A stretch of 64,000 nt of DNA from Mesorhizobium sp. 1M-11. Lineage in GTDB: Bacteria; Pseudomonadota; Alphaproteobacteria; Rhizobiales; Rhizobiaceae. Positions within the stretch are counted from its first letter, which is position 1. Each line of letters begins with the position of its first letter. The position numbers were made by a program, and so were the translations under genes. Below the pieces are notes generated by a model, which was not told the DNA's origin, searched no databases, and saw nothing but the letters and a program-made list of their open reading frames with translations. Location of the stretch: contig NZ_LJSD01000024.1 in the NCBI RefSeq assembly GCF_001303895.1, positions 1-64,000 on the forward strand, read 5' to 3'. Shown here piece after piece: positions 54,811 to 64,000 of the stretch.

Positions 54811-54842
54811 GCCCGCTCAGCTTAGGCTGGGCGGGCTTTTTT
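54811..54842 (+). terminator. Rho-independent terminator, twin copy 2
   Basis: Stem GCCCGCTCAGC/GCTGGGCGGGC, loop TTAG, then T6. It ends the cupin transcript and converges with the sugar kinase gene. Confidence 0.9.
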
Positions 54843-54860
54843 GTGTGCAGTTCTGACATT

Positions 54861-56426
54861 TCAACCCAGCGCGTCGAGTGCCTGGCGCTGCCGGTGCATC
54901 TCCAGGAACACGCGGTAGTCGCGGTCGAAACGGTTGCGTGAAGCCGGGTTCGGCCGCCGCTCACGGCCGGGCTGGCGCATGGCGGCGCAGGCTTCGGCCA
55001 GGCTCGGATGAAGTCCGGCTGCTGCCGCGGCCGACATCGCCGTGCCGAGCAGCACGGCATCACCGCTTTCCGATTCCAGCACCGTGCAGCCGGTGGCATC
55101 GGCGTAGAGTTCCATCAGCAGCGGATTGCGGGTGTGGCCACCGGTGACATGCAGCGTGTCGATGACATAGCCGTTGGCGTTGAGGGCTTCGAGCACGTGG
55201 CGCACGCCGAGCGCGATCGCCACGGCGCTGCGCCAGTAAAGCCGGGTCAGGCTGTCGAAGGAGGAGTCCAGCGTCAACCCGCTGATGACGCCCAGCGCAT
55301 GCGGGTCGGCCAGCGGTGAACGGTTGCCGTGGAAATCCGGCAGCACGTGCAGCCGGGAGGCGAGGTCCAGCCCCTCCTCGGCACGCAGGGCCATGACGCG
55401 TTCGACGATGCGCCTATGCGTGGCCGCATCGGGTTCGCCGCCATGCCAGCGGATGACGTGGTCGAGCAACGCCCCCGTCGCCGACTGGCCGCCCTCGCTC
55501 AGCCAGAGGCCCGGCAGGGCAGCGCCGAAATAAGGCCCCCAGACACCGGCGAAACCGCATGGCTCGGCCGACATCGCCATGACACAGCTCGAGGTGCCGG
55601 CAATCAGAGCGAGATGCCGGTCGATATCGTTGAGGCCGCCAATGACGCCGAGCGCGCCGGCGAAGGCATCGATGAGACCTGCGCCGACACGGCAATTCAC
55701 CGTGAGGCCGAGCGCGGCGGCAGCCTCCTCCGTCAAGGGGCCGAGATCGCTGCCGACCGCGCTGGCGCGGTCCGGCAGGGAACCGTGTTCGAAAATGTCG
55801 GCCAGGCCCACAGCCTCGAAGAAATCCGGACGCCAGCCGGCTTCTTCGTGGGCAAGAAAGGTCCATTTGGCGGTGAGCGTGCACTGCGAGCGGGCAAGCG
55901 AGCCGCAGGCCTTGAAGGTGAGGAAATCCGCAAGGTCGAAAAGCTGGCCGGTGCGCGCCCAGGCCTCCGGTAGATGCCGCTTCACCCACATCAGCTTGGG
56001 CGTCGCCATCTCCGGCGACATAACGCCGCCGACGTGGTCGAGCACGCGGTGACCGGTGGCCGTGCATTCGTCGGCCTCGGCCAAGGCGCGATGGTCCATC
56101 CAGACGATGGTGTCCCAGCGCTCGCCGCCTTTCTTCGAGACGCCGACCTGTTCGCCGTTGCGGCCACGGAACACGTTGGAACAGGTGGCGTCGAACGAGA
56201 TGCCGACGACATCTTCCGCCGCCACGCCGGCAGCCTGCCGGGCGGCACGCATCGCCTCGCAGGCGGCGGCCCAGATGTTTTCCGAGTCCTGCTCGTAGTG
56301 GCCGGCACTGGCCTGGTTCATGGCGATCGGCCGCTCGGCGCGGGCGAGCAACTGGCCGTCGCGGTCGAACAGGCCGGCGCGCGCGCTGCCGGTGCCGACA
56401 TCGATGGCGGCGAGCACCGGCGCCAT
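54861..56426 (-). CDS. FGGY-family carbohydrate kinase
   Basis: A 521-residue ribulokinase/xylulokinase-like enzyme. Actin-fold phosphate motif AAIDVGTGSARAGLFD, DATCSNVF, adenosine-binding VTGGHTRNPLLMELYADA and AGTSSCVMAMS are visible. It probably phosphorylates a ketose or polyol in the adjacent sorbitol/mannitol pathway. It is the last gene of the polyol block, 172 bp after mtlK. Confidence 0.88.
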   Translation of the reverse strand: MAPVLAAIDVGTGSARAGLFDRDGQLLARAERPIAMNQASAGHYEQDSENIWAAACEAMRAARQAAGVAAEDVVGISFDATCSNVFRGRNGEQVGVSKKGGERWDTIVWMDHRALAEADECTATGHRVLDHVGGVMSPEMATPKLMWVKRHLPEAWARTGQLFDLADFLTFKACGSLARSQCTLTAKWTFLAHEEAGWRPDFFEAVGLADIFEHGSLPDRASAVGSDLGPLTEEAAAALGLTVNCRVGAGLIDAFAGALGVIGGLNDIDRHLALIAGTSSCVMAMSAEPCGFAGVWGPYFGAALPGLWLSEGGQSATGALLDHVIRWHGGEPDAATHRRIVERVMALRAEEGLDLASRLHVLPDFHGNRSPLADPHALGVISGLTLDSSFDSLTRLYWRSAVAIALGVRHVLEALNANGYVIDTLHVTGGHTRNPLLMELYADATGCTVLESESGDAVLLGTAMSAAAAAGLHPSLAEACAAMRQPGRERRPNPASRNRFDRDYRVFLEMHRQRQALDALG

Positions 56427-56598
56427 CAGCGCGACTGGACCCGTCGCGTAGCCGTCGGGGCCAATGTTTCCAAGGACCCACAGGCCCGTTCCGGCTGTGG
56501 CAAAGAGGTCAGAAAGGAAGCATCGGCGCGCAGCATGGCGCGCACTCTATATGCGTGCTTTGCCCCGCGCTACCGCCTCGATCATGTGTCCGACTGGT

Positions 56599-58077
56599 TC
56601 AGAGTTTCCCTGCGAGATAACGCGTCAGCGTCTCGCGCGCGCCAACGTCCCAGACCGTCTTCAAGGCATGGGAGAAGGCCGCCGCAAAGGCCGGCGAATG
56701 GCCGACTTCGCCATAGATGTCTTCCATCGCCAGCCATGCCGACGGGTCGGCCTTGGCGGCGCGCGCTGTCGCCTGCATGCGCTCCCAGTTGGGATCGTTG
56801 GGCTCGATGACCGCGCCGGAATCGCTGGTGCCGAAGCAGTATCGGCACCAGAAGGCGGATTCGAGCGCCAGGCCCGCGACGCCGGCGCCGGTTTTCAGGC
56901 GGGCGGCGATGGTGGGGATGATGAATTTCGGCTGGCGGTTCGAACCATCGAGGCAAAGCCGGCGCACCGTGTCGCCGATCTTGGGGTTGGAGAAGCGGCG
57001 CTCGATCAGCTGGTAGTAATCCTCAAGGTCGGTGTCCGGCACCGGCGGTACGGTCGGGATGATCTCGTCATGCTCGAGCTTGGCGAGGAAACCACGCACC
57101 AGCGGTTCCTGCATCGCCTCATGCACGAAATGGATGTCCATCAGCCCGGCCGGATAGGCGATGGTGGCATGACCGCCATTGAGGATGCGGATCTTCATCA
57201 GCTCATAAGGCGAGACGTCGGGCACGAACTGCACGCCGACCTTTTCCAGAGCCGGGCGGCCGGCCGGAAAATTGTCCTCCAGCACCCATTGCCGGAACGG
57301 CTCGCAGAACACCGGCCAGTTGTCGTCGACGCCGAAATCCGTCGCCAGGATGCCGCGTTCGCGATCGGTGGTGGCCGGGGTGATGCGGTCGACCATGCCG
57401 TTCGGAAAGGCGACGTTGCCGGCGACCCATTCGGCGAGGTCACGGTCAAACAGGCGGGCAAGGCCGATCACGCCATCGGAGGTGACTCGGCCATTGTGGG
57501 GGATGTTGTCGCAGGACATCACCGTGAACGGCTCGACGCGCGCGTCGCGCCGGCGGACCAGCCCGGCAAGGATCAGGCCGAACACCGTCTTCGGGTGTTC
57601 CGGGTCATTGGCATCGGCGATGATGTCGGGGTGTTCGGGGTTGAAATAACCCGAGGCCGGGTCGATGAAATAGCCGCCTTCGGTGATGGTCAGCGAGACG
57701 ATGCGGATCGCCGGATCGGCCAGCCTGTCGATGATCGCGGCCGTCTCGCCCGGCACCAGGAAGTCGATCATCGCACCGGTCACATGGGCGACCATATGGC
57801 CTTCGTCCTGCTCGACAACGGTGGTCAGCCAGTCCTGCTCGGCCAGCCTGGCGCGACCGGCCTTCTCGCCCTCGAACACGCCGGCGCCGATCAGCGCCCA
57901 GTCATGGCCCTCACCCATATTGAAGAGATCGTCGAGATAGACGGCCTGATGCGCGCGGTGGAAGTTGCCGACGCCGAAATGCACGATGCCGGCCTTGAGG
58001 CTATCGCGCCAATAGGCAGGGGTAGCCACCTTCGCGGGCAGCTTGTCCAGATTGGCGAGCGAGAGTTTTGTCGTCAT
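56599..58077 (-). CDS. mtlK: Mannitol 2-dehydrogenase/polyol dehydrogenase
   Basis: A 492-residue long-chain mannitol-dehydrogenase-family enzyme (NAD-dependent) that oxidises D-mannitol to fructose, as MtlK of Rhodobacter does. Cofactor region GIVHFGVGNFHRAHQAVY, catalytic residues in KIRILNGGHATIAYPAGLM, and SLTITEGGY and VMSCDNIPHNG conserved elements. Standard length. The operon position after smoS supports the assignment. Confidence 0.9.
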   Translation of the reverse strand: MTTKLSLANLDKLPAKVATPAYWRDSLKAGIVHFGVGNFHRAHQAVYLDDLFNMGEGHDWALIGAGVFEGEKAGRARLAEQDWLTTVVEQDEGHMVAHVTGAMIDFLVPGETAAIIDRLADPAIRIVSLTITEGGYFIDPASGYFNPEHPDIIADANDPEHPKTVFGLILAGLVRRRDARVEPFTVMSCDNIPHNGRVTSDGVIGLARLFDRDLAEWVAGNVAFPNGMVDRITPATTDRERGILATDFGVDDNWPVFCEPFRQWVLEDNFPAGRPALEKVGVQFVPDVSPYELMKIRILNGGHATIAYPAGLMDIHFVHEAMQEPLVRGFLAKLEHDEIIPTVPPVPDTDLEDYYQLIERRFSNPKIGDTVRRLCLDGSNRQPKFIIPTIAARLKTGAGVAGLALESAFWCRYCFGTSDSGAVIEPNDPNWERMQATARAAKADPSAWLAMEDIYGEVGHSPAFAAAFSHALKTVWDVGARETLTRYLAGKL

Positions 58078-58104
58078 GTCAAAACGCCTTTCGTAGAGAC
58101 CTTT

Positions 58105-58228
58105 CCTTCTCCCCGTTCACGGGGAGAAGGTGGCCCGAAGGGTCGGATGAGGGGCGGTGCCAACTTTTGCCAGGACGGCGCAGCCCCTCACCTGCCTGCC
58201 GGCATCCTCTCCCCGTGAACGGGGAGGA
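58105..58228. repeat. CCTTCTCCCC-type palindromic repeat 1 in the polyol operon
   Basis: Left palindrome CTTCTCCCCGTTCACGGGG followed by AAGG and a right palindrome CCTCTCCCCGTGAACGGGG followed by AGG, separated by about 75 bp containing GGTCGGATGAGGGGCGG. It lies between smoS and mtlK; similar blocks recur at 61822 and 63463. Confidence 0.85.
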
Positions 58229-58237
58229 ACGCTGTAT

Positions 58238-59008
58238 TCAACTCATCCACTGGCCGCCATCGACGTTGTAGGTCTGGGCGACGATGTATTCGGCCTCGCT
58301 GCTGGCCAGGAACACCGCCATGCCGGTCAGGTCTTCCGCGCGGCCCATGCGCCCGTAAGGCACACTCTCGCCGACCAGCTTCTTCTTTTCGCCGAGCGGC
58401 CGGTTCTCATATCTGGCGAAGAGGGAATCGACATGGTCCCAGTGCTCGCCGTCGACCACGCCGGGCGCGATCGCATTGACGTTGATGCCGTGCTTGATGA
58501 GATCGAGCCCGGCCGATTGAGTCAGCGAAATGACGGCTGCCTTGGTAGCGCAGTAGACTGCGACGAGCGCCTCGCCGCGACGACCGGCCTGACTTGCCAT
58601 GTTGATGATCCTGCCGCCCTTGCCCCTGGCGATCATCGATTTCGCCGCCGCCTGCAGCATGAACAGCGTGCCGGCGACATTGACCGTAAACAGCCGGTCG
58701 TAGCTGGCGCGGCTGATCTCGACGATGGGTGCGGCATCGAACAAAGCGGCGTTGTTGATGAGGATATCGAGCCCGCCTGCCCTCTTCTCCACCGCGGCAA
58801 TCGCGGCATCGATCGAGGCCTGGTCGGTGACGTCGAGCCGCACCGCATAGACAGCCGGCCCGATCTCGGCCGCGGTCTTTTCGGCTGCCTCCAGGTTGAT
58901 GTCGGCGATCGCCACCGTCGCCCCTTCATGCACATAGGCTTCGGCGAAGGCGCGGCCGATGCCGCGCGCCGAACCGGTGATCAGCGCGGACTTGTCCTTT
59001 AGACGCAT
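58238..59008 (-). CDS. smoS: Sorbitol dehydrogenase (SDR)
   Basis: A 256-residue SDR with TGSARGIG, NNAAL, INMASQAG and YCATK motifs, matching SmoS-type sorbitol (galactitol) dehydrogenases, which oxidise D-sorbitol to fructose. It is the first enzyme gene after the ABC transporter in the polyol operon and starts 2-3 bp after smoK. High confidence in family; substrate by operon context. Confidence 0.9.
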   Translation of the reverse strand: MRLKDKSALITGSARGIGRAFAEAYVHEGATVAIADINLEAAEKTAAEIGPAVYAVRLDVTDQASIDAAIAAVEKRAGGLDILINNAALFDAAPIVEISRASYDRLFTVNVAGTLFMLQAAAKSMIARGKGGRIINMASQAGRRGEALVAVYCATKAAVISLTQSAGLDLIKHGINVNAIAPGVVDGEHWDHVDSLFARYENRPLGEKKKLVGESVPYGRMGRAEDLTGMAVFLASSEAEYIVAQTYNVDGGQWMS

Positions 59009-59010
59009 GA

Positions 59011-60009
<999 letters not shown>

Positions 60010-60051
60010 TTTGTCCTCCCTTTTGCTGCTTCCTGACGGTCCGGCGTTTCA

Positions 60052-60876
60052 TCATTTCACGGCACCGAAAGTCAGGCCGCGCACCAGCTGTTTCTGGCTG
60101 AACCAGCCCATGATCAGGATCGGCGCGATGGCCAGCGTCGATGCCGCCGAAAGCTTCGCCCAGAACAGACCCTGAGGACTGGAGAAGGACGAGATGAAGG
60201 CGGTGAGCGGGGCAGCGTTGGTGGTGGTGAGCCGGATGGTCCAGAACGCCTCGTTCCAGGCCAGGATGATGTTGAGCAGCATGGTGGAGGCGATGCCCGG
60301 CACCGCCATCGGCGTCAGCACGTAAAAGATCTCACCCCACAAGGAGGCGCCGTCCATGCGCGCAGCCTCCAGGATCTCGCCCGGAATTTCGCGGAAGTAG
60401 GTGTAGAGCATCCAGATGACGATCGGCAGGTTGATCAGCATCAGCATCACGGTCATGCCGATGCGGCTGTCGAGCAGGCCGAGATTGCGGAAGATGAGAT
60501 AGATCGGAAACAGCACCGCAACTGCCGGCATCATCTTGGTGGACAGCATCCACATCAGCACATCCTTGGTGCGCTTGGTGGGCGAAAACGCCATCGACCA
60601 GGCGGCAGGGATGGCGACCAGCAGTGCCAGCACCGTCGAGCCCAGCGACAGGATCACCGAATTCATGAACGGCTTGAAGTAGTTGTACTGCGACTGGACT
60701 TCCGAATAGCTCTCCAGCGTACCCGACGGGATCAGGCTGAAGCCCTGGATCGCCTCCTGCTCCGACTTGAAGGAGGTGATGATGGTGTAGAGGATCGGGA
60801 AGAAGATCACCAGCGCGACCGCCCAGGCCGCAATGGTTGCGATCGTCTTGTGCCGGTTGGTGACGGCGCGTGCCAT
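60052..60876 (-). CDS. smoG: Polyol ABC transporter permease SmoG
   Basis: A 274-residue MalG-like permease with six transmembrane segments and the EAA loop LEAARMDGASLWGEIFYVLTPMAVPG. It pairs with SmoF. The TM1 region AAWAVALVIFFPILYTIITSFKSEQEAIQGF is typical. Position is directly after smoF. Confidence 0.9.
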   Translation of the reverse strand: MARAVTNRHKTIATIAAWAVALVIFFPILYTIITSFKSEQEAIQGFSLIPSGTLESYSEVQSQYNYFKPFMNSVILSLGSTVLALLVAIPAAWSMAFSPTKRTKDVLMWMLSTKMMPAVAVLFPIYLIFRNLGLLDSRIGMTVMLMLINLPIVIWMLYTYFREIPGEILEAARMDGASLWGEIFYVLTPMAVPGIASTMLLNIILAWNEAFWTIRLTTTNAAPLTAFISSFSSPQGLFWAKLSAASTLAIAPILIMGWFSQKQLVRGLTFGAVK

Positions 60877-60885
60877 TGCAGCCTC

Positions 60886-61758
60886 CTACTTGTCCAGGTT
60901 CTTGCCGACGGCGCGCATGGCGAAGAAGGCAACGATGTTGGCAAGGATGACGGCGATGATGCCGCCGGCGGACGCCTGGCCGATTTTGTATTCGAGCAGG
61001 GCCTTCTGGTAGACGAGGAACGGCAGGTTGGTGGATGCATAGCCCGGCCCGCCATTGGTGGTGACGAGGATCTCGGCATAGACCGAAAGCAGGAAGATCG
61101 TCTGGATCAGCACCACCACGGTCATGGCGCGCGAGAGGTGCGGCAGCGTCAGGTACCAGAAACGCGAAAGAATACCGGCGCCATCCATTTCAGCCGCCTC
61201 CTTCTGCTCGCCGTCCAGCGATTGCAGCGAGGTGAGCAGGATCAGCGTGGCAAAAGGCAGCCACTGCCAGGCGACAATGATGATGATCGAGAACAGCGGA
61301 TATTGCGCGAACCAGTCGATCGGTTGCGCCCCGAAGAACCGGGCGATGTCGGCGAACACACCATAGCCCGGGTGCATGATCATGTTCTTCCACACCAATG
61401 CTGCCACCGGCGGCATGACGAAGAAAGGCGAGATGACCAGGATGCGTACGAAACCCTGCCCCCACATCGGCTGATCGAGCAGCAATGCGAGCAATATGCC
61501 ACCGACGATGGTGATGGCCAGCACCGCGACGACGAGGATCAACGTGTTGAGGATGGCGGTGATGAAGGCCGGGTTGTTGAAGAACAGCGCGTAGTTCGAG
61601 AAGCCGATGAAGCCGTCGCGGATCGGGTTCAGCGGATTGTATTGCTGGAAGGAGAACCACAGCGTGATCGCCAGCGGCACCGCCATCCACACCAGCAGGA
61701 GCAGCACCGAGGGTGCGGCCATGAAACGCGCGAGCGTACGGGTCTGTTTGGTTGCCAT
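60886..61758 (-). CDS. smoF: Polyol ABC transporter permease SmoF
   Basis: A 290-residue MalF-like permease: PSVLLLLVWMAVPLAITLWFSF, further helices, and the EAA loop KEAAEMDGAGILSRFWYLTLPHLSRA. The ATG at 61758 with GGAGGAGACC is chosen; the longer frame reaches 61812. It ends 9 bp before smoG starts. Confidence 0.9.
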   Translation of the reverse strand: MATKQTRTLARFMAAPSVLLLLVWMAVPLAITLWFSFQQYNPLNPIRDGFIGFSNYALFFNNPAFITAILNTLILVVAVLAITIVGGILLALLLDQPMWGQGFVRILVISPFFVMPPVAALVWKNMIMHPGYGVFADIARFFGAQPIDWFAQYPLFSIIIIVAWQWLPFATLILLTSLQSLDGEQKEAAEMDGAGILSRFWYLTLPHLSRAMTVVVLIQTIFLLSVYAEILVTTNGGPGYASTNLPFLVYQKALLEYKIGQASAGGIIAVILANIVAFFAMRAVGKNLDK

Positions 61759-61821
61759 GGTCTCCTCCCGAATACGGGCTATCTTGCCGCTTTTCGCTGC
61801 AAGTCGTGGCAAGGGGCGGCA

Positions 61822-61928
61822 CCCCCTCTCCCGGTCACGGGGAAAGGGTAAGGGGCGGCGCCAGGCTACGCGAAGTCGCGCTGTCCCTCATCTGCCGCAT
61901 CTTTCTCCCCGTGAGGGCGGGGAGAAGA
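61822..61928. repeat. CTCTCCCGGTCACGGGGA-type palindromic repeat 2 in the polyol operon
   Basis: Left CCCCCTCTCCCGGTCACGGG and right CTTTCTCCCCGTGAGGGCGG arms about 60 bp apart, relatives of the repeat at 58105. It lies between smoF and smoE. Confidence 0.8.
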
Positions 61929-61945
61929 ACGCTATCCTTTAAAAT

Positions 61946-61976
61946 GGCCGCCCGGACCGGGAAGACCCGGACGGCC
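61946..61976 (-). terminator. Stem-loop/attenuator after smoE
   Basis: GGCCG-C-CCGG / CCGG-A-CGGCC hairpin followed on the minus strand by TTTT. It sits just after the smoE stop, analogous to the stem-loop after potF, and probably lowers permease expression relative to the binding protein. Confidence 0.7.
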
Positions 61977-62047
61977 AAGGCACCAGGATGTCGTCAGCGT
62001 CAGGAGACGCCTTGGACACCGGGAGGAGCCTTTGGGCAGAAGGGCCC

Positions 62048-63358
<1,311 letters not shown>

Positions 63359-63462
63359 CGATTCCTCCCAAAAAGCCAAAGTGAGCATTTGCCTTAGCTG
63401 TGAGCAATTATTCATTCTTCGGGATTTATGTCAAGCCGGAATCCGGCGAGGGTTCGCGAACT

Positions 63463-63674
63463 CTCCTTCTCCCCTTGCGGGAGAAGGTGGCCGAGCCCGG
63501 CGGCACAGCCGCCGCAGGGCGAGGTCGGATGAGGGGTGTTGGACGGAACGCGGCCGATGTGACCTTGATGAAGGGGCTGAAACGTCGCGTTTCTTCCAGC
63601 ACCCCGTCTCGGCGCTGCTCCGGCGGCAAAGCCGCTGGAGGCGAGCCACCTTCTCCCACAAGGGGGAAGAAGGA
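63463..63674. repeat. CTCCTTCTCCCC-type palindromic repeat 3 before smoE
   Basis: Left arm CTCTCCTTCTCCCCTTGCGG and right arm CACCTTCTCCCACAAGGGGG are inverted relatives about 160 bp apart. Inside is a second pair around GGCGGCACAGCCGCC and GGCGGCAAAGCCGC. It fills the gap between smoE and the upstream regulator; with the leader (63359-63462) nothing else is seen. Confidence 0.75.
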
Positions 63675-63682
63675 ATTGGCGC

Positions 63683-64000
63683 CTAGACTGCCGCCGCCAC
63701 CAGGCTCTCGGCGGTGCGCTCGTCGGTGATCAGGCCATTGACGAGACGCCGCGTCACCGCGGCGAGGATGCCGGGCAGCTTGCGTTCGCCCATGGCCAGC
63801 GCCACCACCAGCGAGCGTTCCCGCGATGGCAGCGGCGCGGAAGCGACGCGGTCGTTGGTGATGCCCTCGATCAGGCGGCCATCGCGGTCGAAGGCCCAGC
63901 CAACGATCTCGCCGACGGCGCCGGCCTTCTGCAACGCCTTGAGATCGGCCTCGGTGATGAAGCCGTCTTCCAGCAGCGGCGCCTGCGGGCCAAGGTCGCC
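63683..64000 (-). CDS. SorC/DeoR-type sugar-responsive regulator, C-terminal part
   Basis: Partial at the window end: about 105 residues of the C-terminal sugar-binding domain, with GEIVGWAFDRDGRLIEG, MGERKLPGILAAVTRRLVNGLITDERTAESLV, which is typical of SorC-family transcriptional regulators. It is upstream of and co-directional with smoE, so it probably regulates the polyol operon. The DNA-binding end lies outside the window. Confidence 0.8.
   Translation of the reverse strand, partial: GDLGPQAPLLEDGFITEADLKALQKAGAVGEIVGWAFDRDGRLIEGITNDRVASAPLPSRERSLVVALAMGERKLPGILAAVTRRLVNGLITDERTAESLVAAAV

Overview
The window is GC-rich, densely coding DNA from an alphaproteobacterium of the order Hyphomicrobiales (Rhizobiales), most likely Mesorhizobium or a close relative in the Phyllobacteriaceae. 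The assignment rests on several features. There is a complete Entner-Doudoroff operon (zwf-pgl-edd). A phasin and acetoacetyl-CoA synthetase point to polyhydroxybutyrate metabolism. A PleC/DivJ/PdhS-type kinase has a CtrA box upstream. A ScfR/RamB-like regulator is divergent from aceA. A polyol (smo/mtlK) operon is present. The tRNA-His lacks G-1 and has A73, an alphaproteobacterial trait. There is an alphar14-type small RNA and families of palindromic intergenic repeats.

Layout. 0-4 kb: end of xseA, an epimerase, an OsmC-like gene coupled to a decayed NUDIX fragment, an adenosine/adenine deaminase, and a small Cys-protein/XRE-regulator pair behind a 15-bp operator-like dyad. 4-12.5 kb: a DUF768-like small protein, tRNA-His, a three-hairpin anti-Shine-Dalgarno sRNA, a phasin, a 1308-residue PAS histidine kinase and acetoacetyl-CoA synthetase. 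12.6-20 kb: an AsmA-like protein, the putrescine ABC importer potFGHI and a DMT exporter. 20-28 kb: a TetR/SnoaL pair with mirrored operators, an S41 peptidase, scfR and aceA, a degenerate receiver protein and a HAD hydrolase. 28-35 kb: a gamma-glutamylputrescine synthetase/oxidase pair split by a four-helix (S23-like) cassette, a two-component system, a lipoprotein and an SH3 protein. 35-44 kb: an SDR and an aldehyde dehydrogenase, the Entner-Doudoroff operon, a MITE-like element and a VWA protein. 44-54 kb: a MarR/SDR pair, a GlxA-type AraC regulator, folD, a WecG-type glycosyltransferase, proC, a COG4091 oxidoreductase, a glutamine amidotransferase and a DapA paralogue. 54-64 kb: a cupin gene between twin terminators, then the polyol operon (kinase, mtlK, smoS, smoK, smoG, smoF, smoE) and the 3' end of a SorC-type regulator.

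The genes form recognisable modules. PotFGHI would import putrescine and the puuA/puuB-like pair would start its breakdown; the aldehyde dehydrogenase at 36-37.6 kb could oxidise an aldehyde product. SmoEFGK would import hexitols, SmoS and MtlK would oxidise them to ketoses, the FGGY kinase would phosphorylate a product, and the Entner-Doudoroff enzymes would degrade the hexose phosphates. Isocitrate lyase and acetoacetyl-CoA synthetase serve C2/C4 carbon use.

The signals most worth following are the alphar14-like sRNA (5294-5409), the CtrA site before the giant kinase, the inverted-repeat-flanked S23-like cassette inside the putrescine locus, the compact Cys-protein/XRE module with its dyad, the MITE-like 286-bp element, and stem-loops placed after both ABC binding-protein genes.
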